Source of the DNA: Pseudonocardiales bacterium
GTDB lineage: Bacteria > Actinomycetota > Actinomycetes > Mycobacteriales > Jatrophihabitantaceae
DNA length: 14,691 nt
NCBI GenBank assembly: GCA_030840415.1
Contig: JAVEEO010000309.1
Span: 1 to 14,691, forward strand
Reading direction: 5' to 3'
A model generated the notes under the pieces. It searched no databases, had not been told where the DNA came from, and was given only the letters and a program-made list of their open reading frames with translations. The translations under genes and the position numbers were made by a program. Below are positions 6,499-11,723 of the stretch, one piece after another; position 1 is the first letter of the stretch; each line of letters begins with the position of its first letter.

Positions 6499-8007
6499 CT
6501 AGAAGGTCGGGGCTACCTGACCGAAACCGGCCGCCGAGTTGCCGCCGATGATCTGCACCGCGTTCGGGTACCGGGCTGCCGTGAATCCGAAGTAGCCGTA
6601 GCTGACCAGCTTCACGGTGAGCTGGTTGCCCAGCGTCTGCTCGAACCGCAACTCGCGGGGCATCCCGTCGCCGTCCTCGAACAGGATCAGGTCAGCCGCC
6701 CGGTACACGATCACCAGGTCTTCGGGGCCGGAGCCGACCGCGACCGGCATGCTCGGGTCCACCACCTGGTGCAGGTTCAGCAGCTCCTTGTCGACACCGA
6801 CCGCGTTCTGCGGGGCCTGCGAGCTGGGCACGACCAGCGGCCGGCCGTTGTTGTCGAACTGGTTGGACAGCCAGCTCGAGCGGCGCGGCGCAAGGGCCAT
6901 GTGGGTCGGTGCGAGGAAGCGGCTTGACGTGATCGCCGAGACCGCGCCGTTGACCTTGCTGTAGAACGTCTGCACCGTGGCGGCGGCGGTGTACGCGGTG
7001 GCCTGCAACACCCCGGAGGTGTTGAGCACGCCCAGCACCTGACCGGACGAGCCCGAACCGGAAAGGAGCTGCTGGTCGAGGTTGACCGCGTACGCGCCTG
7101 CGAGGTCCATGAAGACCAGGGCGTCATTGCCGGCTGCGCCCCGCTCCAGGGACTGCCGGGACACGTCCTGCTGCCCAGCTGCGGTGGCGACGGGCAGCAC
7201 CAGATCGCCCCACACCTCATCCGTCGAGGAGACCGAGGTGTTCTGGGTCGACTGGATCGCCACCGATGCGCCGGTGGTGCCCTTGGGGATGTTGAACGTC
7301 ATGCCGGTCTCGGGCAAGGGCAGATTGGTCACCGTGTTGGCGAACGGCCGGCCGGCGCGGACCACCGGGGCCACCAGGTCGAGCAGGTACTGCGGCGGGA
7401 CGTTGCCGGCGAACGAGCCCGTCGACAGGGCGCGGCTCGTCTGCTCATTGTTGACCTCGACCTCGCGGGCGTGACGCTGCAACCGGATCCGCGCGCCTTC
7501 GTCGTTGTGCACGTTCATCCGGTACAGATCCTTCAACCAGGACCGCGGCCCTTCCCGGTCGAGACTGTTGTTCGCGTTGTCCGGGTTGTACGTGCGCTGC
7601 TCGTAACCGATCACACCGTCACCAGCGTTCCGGGAGAACCCGGCCCGCTGCTGGCTCGCACCGCCGCCGACCGACGAACGGTCATCGCCCACGCTGTAGG
7701 TGGTGGTGGTGTACGCACTGACTGCAGCGGTCGGTGTGGTCACGGCAGCTCGGGCCGCGTCGACCTCATCACGCTGGGCCTCGGACTCGACGGCCCGCAA
7801 CTGGGTGCGCAGCCTGGACACGTGCGGGTCAGCGTCGATCAGCTCGACAGCGGCGCGGACCCGCTCAGACTCAGCCGACGTCGGCTGACGTCCACCGCCA
7901 GCAAGACACGCGGCCTGCACGGCGCGGATCTGGGTGTACTGCGGGTGAGACTGACGGGCCTGTTCGATCTGCTGCTCAACCTGAGCACGGAGTTCATCAA
8001 GCGTCAT
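6499..8007 (-). CDS. Phage major capsid protein, HK97 fold
   Basis: 502 residues that build the icosahedral shell. The N-terminal part (1-90) is a charged coiled coil (LDELRAQVEQQIEQARQ, then VSRLRTQLRAVESEAQRDEV), resembling the scaffolding/delta region of HK97-type capsid proteins. It is followed by a low-complexity linker rich in T, S and Y (91-130). The shell domain runs from about 190 and includes VPPQYLLDLVAPVVRAGRPF, FNIPKGTTGASVAIQ, an arm with AYAVNLDQQLLSGSGSSGQVLGVLN (here recognised as the usual DQxxLxG-GxGxxxGxLN pattern), and a C-terminal VKLVSYGYFGFTAARYP. ATG at 8007 is preceded by AAGGGGA about 10 bases upstream. No prohead protease or portal gene is adjacent, so assembly would need proteins from elsewhere. 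Confidence 0.93.
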   Translation of the reverse strand: MTLDELRAQVEQQIEQARQSHPQYTQIRAVQAACLAGGGRQPTSAESERVRAAVELIDADPHVSRLRTQLRAVESEAQRDEVDAARAAVTTPTAAVSAYTTTTYSVGDDRSSVGGGASQQRAGFSRNAGDGVIGYEQRTYNPDNANNSLDREGPRSWLKDLYRMNVHNDEGARIRLQRHAREVEVNNEQTSRALSTGSFAGNVPPQYLLDLVAPVVRAGRPFANTVTNLPLPETGMTFNIPKGTTGASVAIQSTQNTSVSSTDEVWGDLVLPVATAAGQQDVSRQSLERGAAGNDALVFMDLAGAYAVNLDQQLLSGSGSSGQVLGVLNTSGVLQATAYTAAATVQTFYSKVNGAVSAITSSRFLAPTHMALAPRRSSWLSNQFDNNGRPLVVPSSQAPQNAVGVDKELLNLHQVVDPSMPVAVGSGPEDLVIVYRAADLILFEDGDGMPRELRFEQTLGNQLTVKLVSYGYFGFTAARYPNAVQIIGGNSAAGFGQVAPTF

Positions 8008-8125
8008 TTGGGAGAATCCCCTTGGAGGAATGCGCGAACGGCAAGCCGCGCAGAACGGATTGGTAGGGGCGGACGAGAGACCCGCAACCCGAGGCAGAGC
8101 GCCGGGGCAGTCTCAGATCGTCAAG

Positions 8126-8151
8126 GCCAGTCTGTGACGCCAGTCTGTAAC
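8126..8151. repeat. Tandem 13-bp repeats in the capsid leader
   Basis: GCCAGTCTGTGAC (8126-8138) is followed at once by GCCAGTCTGTAAC (8139-8151), differing in one base. A related CAGTCTCAGA sits just before, near 8108. They lie between the proposed capsid promoter and the capsid start, suggesting a binding site for an activator or repressor. Confidence 0.6.
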
Positions 8152-8170
8152 AGTCCCCATCCGGGGCGTC

Positions 8171-8193
8171 CTTGGAGCGACGTTCTTGGAGCG
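8171..8193. repeat. Direct repeat CTTGGAGCG, two copies
   Basis: CTTGGAGCG at 8171-8179 and again at 8185-8193, 14 bp apart, just downstream of the proposed capsid promoter on the minus strand. A shorter CTTGGAG recurs near 8027, close to the capsid start. Confidence 0.5.
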
Positions 8194-8207
8194 GCTTGCC
8201 GAGTTCA

Positions 8208-8213
8208 ATTATC
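8208..8213 (-). promoter_or_regulatory. Candidate extended -10 for the capsid operon
   Basis: On the minus strand the sequence reads TGTGATAATTG: a GATAAT hexamer with TG one base before it, the best -10-like sequence in the element. No clear -35 is seen, which is allowed for extended -10 promoters. It would give a leader of about 190 bases before the capsid start at 8007, containing both repeat pairs. Confidence 0.45.
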
Positions 8214-8400
8214 ACACACGGACCCGACAGCGGACGGGTTTTCTACATGGGCACGCCGCGCGACCTGCCCAGTCGAGCTTTTTATATCCCCCCGAGAAAA
8301 AAACAGCCCAGGGGCAAGTAGGTGGTGGAAAAAAACGCGATAGATAGAAAACGGGGACGACTGGCTGGGTCGTGGCGTGGTGCTGTGTAGAAAACTCGGC

Positions 8401-8418
8401 GGGGCCGAGGCTGGCCCC
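8401..8418 (-). terminator. Hairpin after the HNH gene
   Basis: GGGGCC (8401-8406) and GGCCCC (8413-8418) form a 6-bp stem around six bases. On the minus strand it stands 12 bases past the HNH stop and is followed by GCCGAGTTTTC, a short T run. It plausibly ends the early leftward transcript. Confidence 0.5.
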
Positions 8419-8430
8419 ACCACTGAGAAC

Positions 8431-8721
8431 TCACCAGTCCCGCGACGACCGGCGTGATGGTGGCGGCGGCGGTCGGTGGCCGTGCCCCCGTCGGCGGTTG
8501 CGTGCCACGTTGCAGTAGCGGTGCGCCGGCCGAAGGTTGTGGGCGTCGTCGGTACCCCCGTCCTCCTTCGGGATGATGTGGTCGACCTGAAAGCTAAGCG
8601 GGTGCCAGTACGGCGCGTCATAGTCGATGGCTCCGCCGCAGAGTCCGCACGGTTGGCGTTGCGCCCGTAGCCGTTGGGCCTTGACCCGAAAGGCATACGT
8701 CCGCGATGAGTGCCGAGACAC
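8431..8721 (-). CDS. HNH endonuclease
   Basis: 96 residues with a complete HNH (beta-beta-alpha metal) motif: CGLC (C25, C28), VDHIIPKEDGG (D47, H48), N62 in HNLRP, H67 and a late CN (C70). The C-terminus is a basic proline/arginine tail. HNH proteins of this size are common next to terminase genes in HK97-like cos phages, where they stimulate the terminase; others are free-standing homing nucleases. Here it is the last gene of the overlapping early block (start 6 bases after the previous stop) and has no terminase beside it. GTG start with no clear ribosome binding site, so it likely depends on coupling with the gene upstream. A role in packaging with a helper terminase is inference. Confidence 0.88.
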   Translation of the reverse strand: MSRHSSRTYAFRVKAQRLRAQRQPCGLCGGAIDYDAPYWHPLSFQVDHIIPKEDGGTDDAHNLRPAHRYCNVARNRRRGHGHRPPPPPSRRSSRDW

Positions 8722-8727
8722 ACGACG

Positions 8728-9036
8728 TCAGGCGAGGGATGAGGCGTCATCGGGTGCACTGTCGATCAGGTCACCGCATCCCCGGTAGTAGTCGAGGGTG
8801 TCGGGGTGGTCGCCAGCCAGCAGCCGGGACACCCGGTCGAGCACCACGGCCCGCTTCTCCACCAGCGCCGGCAGGCCATACCGGGCCACGGCTTCCACGG
8901 TGTCGTGCAGCCTGAGCTTGCGCCGGATCAGCGCGAGCCCGGCCGTGTTCATCCCTGCTACGTCGAGGAGTTCGCCCACGACGGTGAGTTCGACAGCGAG
9001 CATCAGAGCTTCGTCCTGCTGGGTCGGGCCGTTCAC
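8728..9036 (-). CDS. Hypothetical protein, 102 aa
   Basis: GTG start at 9036 overlapping the preceding stop by four bases (GTGA). The frame stays open to 9105, but the coupled GTG fits the spacing of the whole block. The product is mainly helical: an N-terminal LMLAVELTVVGELLDVAGM, then LIRRKLRLHDTVEAVARYGL, VEKRAVVLDRVSRLLAG, and an acidic C-terminus. I recognise no domain. Its place between the initiator-like gene and HNH, with overlap on one side and a 6-base gap on the other, marks it as part of the early replication/recombination block. Confidence 0.72.
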   Translation of the reverse strand: MNGPTQQDEALMLAVELTVVGELLDVAGMNTAGLALIRRKLRLHDTVEAVARYGLPALVEKRAVVLDRVSRLLAGDHPDTLDYYRGCGDLIDSAPDDASSLA

Positions 9037-9581
9037 GCCGCGTCCTTCCGGTGCTGCTTGCAGGGTGTGTTGTTGAAGACCAGCGAGCGCTGGCAGTCCG
9101 GACACGACAGGTCGACAGTTCCAGCTAACTCACCTTCCGCTAACTGAGTCCTGTCCTGTGCCTGTCCTGCGGGGAGAGTGCTTACGTCAGGGCTTACGTC
9201 ATCGCTTACCCCGAGAGATTCCCCCTTCGCGGCCTCCTCGGCTGCCTTCCGGGCTCGGTGCTCTGCCTGGTACTTCCGGTTGTTTGCTTTCCGTGTGGCA
9301 ACGGTCGCGGCCGACTCCTGACCGGAGGCGCCGGTCCAGTCAGGGATGTAGTAGCCGTCCGGTCCGGACTTCCACCAGCCGGCCGAGACCAACTCCTCCG
9401 CAGTCGGGTTGTCCAGGCCGAGCGGGTGCAGGAACCCGTAGCACTCGGGCGGCAGCTTGCCGTCGGTGCCGGACTCGTTGGACCACATCAGCGAGGCGGT
9501 GAAGGTCCGGGCGGCGCGGTCGGACAGCCGCATCCACTGCAACCGAAACAGCCACGGCCCAGGCAGCCGCGCGTCGGTCAC
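9033..9581 (-). CDS. Replication-initiator-like (replisome organiser type) protein
   Basis: 182 residues, GTG start overlapping the TGA of the 48-aa gene. The N-terminal half (WLFRLQWMRLSDRAARTFTASLMWSNES, then a glycine-containing turn, LPPECYGFLHP, AEELVSAGWW and GYYIPDW) has the layout of a family common in actinophages and integrative elements next to xis genes: a winged-helix-like domain that senses DNA, then a basic helix (VATRKANNRKYQAEHRARKAAEEA). The C-terminal tail holds CPDC and CKQH, a possible zinc-binding group seen near residues 161-177. Relatives are annotated as replication initiators or DnaD-like organisers mostly by context. A role in replicating the excised circle is plausible but unproven; a transcription regulator is the alternative. 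Confidence 0.62.
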   Translation of the reverse strand: MTDARLPGPWLFRLQWMRLSDRAARTFTASLMWSNESGTDGKLPPECYGFLHPLGLDNPTAEELVSAGWWKSGPDGYYIPDWTGASGQESAATVATRKANNRKYQAEHRARKAAEEAAKGESLGVSDDVSPDVSTLPAGQAQDRTQLAEGELAGTVDLSCPDCQRSLVFNNTPCKQHRKDAA

Positions 9582-9724
9582 GCAGCACCTCGTTCTTGTC
9601 CCCCGTCGCCACGGAGCAGGACGGCGAGGCGGTCTCGCTGTGCTGTCGTCAGCGGTGGCCAGTCCGCAACCATCTTGTCGATCGTGTGCTTGATCTCGTC
9701 GGTGATGCCTTCGCCGTCGGCCAT
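9578..9724 (-). CDS. Small conserved protein downstream of xis, 48 aa
   Basis: Reads from ATG 9724 to TGA 9580-9578. The product begins MADGEGITDEIKHTIDKM and continues with WPPLTTAQRDRLAVLL, a pattern (PPLT-x-x-QRDRLAxLLR) I know from small proteins in actinobacterial integrative elements, usually next to an excisionase. The ATG overlaps the xis stop (TGATG), and its TGA overlaps the GTG of the next gene (GTGA), so it is locked into the translation chain. The function is unknown; the length suggests a short helical adaptor. Confidence 0.75.
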   Translation of the reverse strand: MADGEGITDEIKHTIDKMVADWPPLTTAQRDRLAVLLRGDGGQERGAA

Positions 9725-9930
9725 CACTGCCCCAGCCGCAGAGCCTCGACGTCGACGCGGACGAGCCGGCTGCCGGGGAGCCGCCCTCCGGCGAGGTCGC
9801 CCCGCTCGACCATTCGCCGCACGGTCTGGGCCGAGATACCCAGGACGGCGGCGGCGTCGGTCGTGGAGACGTAGCGCTGTGCCCGCCGTTCTCGGCGGTT
9901 GCGTGGGGTCGGTTGATCGGTCTGCGACAC
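9724..9930 (-). CDS. xis: Excisionase-like HTH protein (candidate recombination directionality factor)
   Basis: 68 residues with a MerR/Xis-type winged helix-turn-helix: YVSTTDAAAVLGISAQTVRRMVERGDLAGGRLPGSRLVRVDVEAL (helix-turn-helix at about 22-42, wing with GGRLPG-SRLVR). A short basic leader precedes it. GTG start with GGAAAGG nine bases upstream. Proteins of this type direct excision for tyrosine integrases, and at least one, Rv1584c of phiRv1, does so for a serine integrase. It is the first gene of the overlapping early block and the only good candidate in the element to reverse integration. It could also act as a repressor of its own promoter, given the repeats upstream. Confidence 0.85.
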   Translation of the reverse strand: MSQTDQPTPRNRRERRAQRYVSTTDAAAVLGISAQTVRRMVERGDLAGGRLPGSRLVRVDVEALRLGQ

Positions 9931-9970
9931 TTGTGTCTGCCTTTCCCGCTTCCGTGTGGGGAGGTAGCGG

Positions 9971-10006
9971 CCCCGGCCCAGCGCCTAGGAAACGAAAGGG
10001 CCGGGG
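9971..10006 (-). terminator. GC-rich hairpin between int and xis
   Basis: CCCCGGCCC (9971-9979) pairs exactly with GGGCCGGGG (9998-10006) around 18 bases; the stem can extend with a bulge. It lies in the xis leader and downstream of the int stop on the same strand, with no T tract. It could end int transcripts or attenuate entry into the xis block. Confidence 0.5.
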
Positions 10007-10113
10007 ACCGCGCTAACGGTTACGGTTGGAATTCTCTCAGCGCTTACTGACGCTCTCGCGCTCGTTCGCAACACAGCGCCCTTGGCCGAGGGTTTCAGCG
10101 GACACAGAATGAC

Positions 10114-10153
10114 GTCAGGGGTAGTCACGGGCAGTCAGGGGCAGTTAAACGCA
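10114..10153. repeat. 10-bp tandem repeats between int and xis
   Basis: GTCAGGGGTA (10114-10123), GTCACGGGCA (10124-10133) and GTCAGGGGCA (10134-10143) follow without gaps, and GTTAAACGCA (10144-10153) looks like a degenerate fourth copy. A 10-bp period puts each copy on the same face of the helix, as for cooperative binding of a Xis- or MerR-type protein. Nearby, CGTTACGC (10163-10170) and CGTTATGC (10174-10181) form a further pair at an 11-bp period, partly inside the int 3' end. Confidence 0.68.
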
Positions 10154-10175
10154 CAGGAATGCCGTTACGCAATCG

Positions 10176-11591
10176 TTATGCGGCCGGCGTGTCCTTCGAC
10201 GGGGTGCACAACACGGTGCGCCGGTCGAAGGTGCGGACTCCCCGGCCGGGCGGCAGGATCGTGACCTCCATCAACAGCCCGATCACGGCCCGCTTCCGGT
10301 CGGTGCTCAGCAACTCCCAAGTGCCCCGCACGTCGGCGGCATCGACCAGCGGCCCGAGCATGTCCAGCCGGGCGCCGTCGATCTGCTTGGCCTCGATACC
10401 GGCCAGCTTCTCCCGTAGCCGTTCGTTGATGATCCGGAGCTGTCCGGGCTCGAGGTCGCCTTCGGCGAACTGGACGGCGGCGGCGTCCATGCGAGCCCGG
10501 ATCGCCGTAGCCTCGGCCCGGAGTCCTGCCAGGTCAGGGACGGCCCGGTCGATCAGCAGTTCGCGCGCGTCGGGGCGACTGAGCCGGGCGACAACCACAT
10601 CGCCGACGTAGCGGTCGACGGGATCGGCCTTGCGCCCAAAGTGGCCGACGGAGCCCGAGCAGCGGTAGTTGGTGGTGCCCTTGCCTCGGCCCCCGCCGGC
10701 GTGCACGGTGGCGCCGCAAACGCCGCAGCGGGCGAGTCCGGTCAGTAGGGCCTTGGCGTTCGAGGCGCCGGTCATCCGGCGGGGGTCGTTGAGCAGCCCG
10801 ACGGCGGCGGTGAAGGTGTCCTCGTCCACGATGGCGGGCCAGCAGGCCGGGCCCATGTACTCGCCCAGGTGCCACCGCTGGCCGGCGTTGCGCGGGTTCG
10901 CCAGCACCACCCGGACGGAATCCCGGCGCCACGGCGACGGGGCGCCCAGGTTCGCGCCGCGCCGCTCCTGCCCGGTCACGAATCCGCGGTCGTTCCAGTC
11001 TCGGGCGATCTGCCCCAGGGACACCCCGGCGAGAAGATCGGCGTAGCCCTGACGGATGGCGTCGGCCTCGCCCGGGCGCACGGTCACCCCGTCGGCCTCA
11101 TACCCGAACGGGCGCCGTCCCACGGTGCGCTTTCCAGCCTTCGCAGCTTGCAGGTTCGCGGCCTTCTGCCGGGTCGCCTTGCGCTCGACCTCGCCCCGCG
11201 CCACCGACGCGAGGATGCGGGCGACCATGCGGCCCTGATCGGTGGACAAGTCCATGTCCCCGCTCACGGTGGCGATGGCGACGGAGTTCCGTTCGGCGAG
11301 GTCGATGAGCCGTTCGAGGTCGACCAGCGACCTAGTGAGCCGGTCGACGGCCCAGGCAACTACCACGTCAACCTCGCCGCGCTCGATCATGCCGACGAGG
11401 CGCGTGAACCCCTTCCGGGGAGCCTTGCCGAAGGCGCTGACGCTGTTGTCCACGATGGTCTCGCTGACGGTCCAGCCGCGTGCTCGGGCGAGCTGCCGGC
11501 AGGCTTCGTCCTGGCGTTCGACGGCGAGTCCTTCTCCGGTTTGGTCGAGGGATACGCGGGCATAGACCACTGTGCGCGGCTTCGTCATCAC
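10176..11591 (-). CDS. int: Large serine integrase (site-specific recombinase)
   Basis: 471 residues that would join attP and attB without a host factor, through a covalent serine-DNA link. Resolvase domain about 6-150: YARVSLD with nucleophile S14 and R12, VDRLTRS (83-88) and GRMVARILASVARGE. Recombinase domain about 155-260 (GRRPFGYE, VSLGQIARDWNDRG, NPRNAGQR). Zinc ribbon about 285-330 with C289, C292 and C311; the fourth ligand is probably H317, as the usual late cysteine is absent. A coiled coil follows at about 350-395. Two ATGs are adjacent (11591, 11588), with a weak GGCGG before them. Only 23 bp separate the start from the attR core, so its promoter cannot lie inside the element while integrated. 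The gene is intact. Confidence 0.96.
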   Translation of the reverse strand: MMTKPRTVVYARVSLDQTGEGLAVERQDEACRQLARARGWTVSETIVDNSVSAFGKAPRKGFTRLVGMIERGEVDVVVAWAVDRLTRSLVDLERLIDLAERNSVAIATVSGDMDLSTDQGRMVARILASVARGEVERKATRQKAANLQAAKAGKRTVGRRPFGYEADGVTVRPGEADAIRQGYADLLAGVSLGQIARDWNDRGFVTGQERRGANLGAPSPWRRDSVRVVLANPRNAGQRWHLGEYMGPACWPAIVDEDTFTAAVGLLNDPRRMTGASNAKALLTGLARCGVCGATVHAGGGRGKGTTNYRCSGSVGHFGRKADPVDRYVGDVVVARLSRPDARELLIDRAVPDLAGLRAEATAIRARMDAAAVQFAEGDLEPGQLRIINERLREKLAGIEAKQIDGARLDMLGPLVDAADVRGTWELLSTDRKRAVIGLLMEVTILPPGRGVRTFDRRTVLCTPSKDTPAA

Positions 11592-11640
11592 ATCCGCCAG
11601 ACTAACAGGCAGTAGCTGTCCTGGACTCTGGCCGACCTGG
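11590..11640 (+). other. attR: right attachment junction
   Basis: Element sequence (GACTAACAGGCAGT) ends at the AGCT of 11614-11617, after which comM resumes with GTCCTGGACTCTGG. Replacing the junction with the left one rebuilds codons for D-R-V-L-K-L-S-W-T-L in frame, the expected family sequence at this point. Confidence 0.88.
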
Positions 11641-11723
11641 CGGGGCTGGCCAGCCCCGGTCCGGCCGAGGTGGCCGAGGCGATCTGGTTGCGTACCGGCC
11701 GGGCGGCGGTGAGCACGGCATGA
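11616..11723 (+). pseudogene. comM: Detached 3' end of comM
   Basis: Thirty-five codons plus stop, starting with the split leucine codon CTG (11616-11618) and reading LSWTLADLAGLASPGPAEVA, then EAIWLRTGR, to TGA 11721-11723. This is the missing end of the Mg-chelatase C-terminal helical domain. It has no start of its own and is not expected to be translated in the integrated state. The stop overlaps the dprA ATG, which shows the original comM-dprA coupling. There is no frameshift or stop in it, so the gene half is still under selection or was split recently. Confidence 0.93.

Larger units (their letters stand above)
8008..8430. other. 423-bp regulatory gap between HNH and capsid genes
   Basis: No gene is supported here. 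It contains the two repeat pairs, the candidate -10 and an unusually AT-rich stretch (8275-8365) with two A7 tracts (8297-8303 and 8329-8335) and TTTTTATAT near 8280. Read on the minus strand, the T7 tracts each follow GC-rich sequence, so they may work as terminators between the early block and the capsid gene. In many phages a terminase gene lies between HNH and the capsid genes; none is present. Confidence 0.55.
2353..11617. mobile_element. Integrated satellite-like prophage element, about 9.26 kb, in comM
   Basis: The borders are read from the comM split: host sequence stops at the AGCT of 2353-2356 and resumes at the AGCT of 11614-11617. The period between the two copies is 9,261 bp. Cargo: serine integrase, Xis-like HTH protein, replication-initiator-like protein, HNH endonuclease, HK97-type major capsid protein, tape measure protein and several small proteins. 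No portal, terminase large subunit, prohead protease, major tail, holin or endolysin gene is recognisable. Size and the pairing of a serine integrase with an Xis-type protein resemble phiRv1 of M. tuberculosis (about 9.2 kb, also with capsid genes). Base composition looks less GC-rich than the host flanks, with AT-rich stretches at 8200-8400. I infer a helper-dependent phage satellite; a degraded prophage is the alternative. Confidence 0.9.

Noticed and set aside
7471..8343. Rightward frame over the capsid gene start and leader
   Set aside because: No motif and mostly antisense to the capsid gene; its tail only happens to cross the non-coding leader.
10114..10153. CRISPR array
   Set aside because: The repeats are 10 bp and directly joined, without spacers, and no cas gene is nearby.
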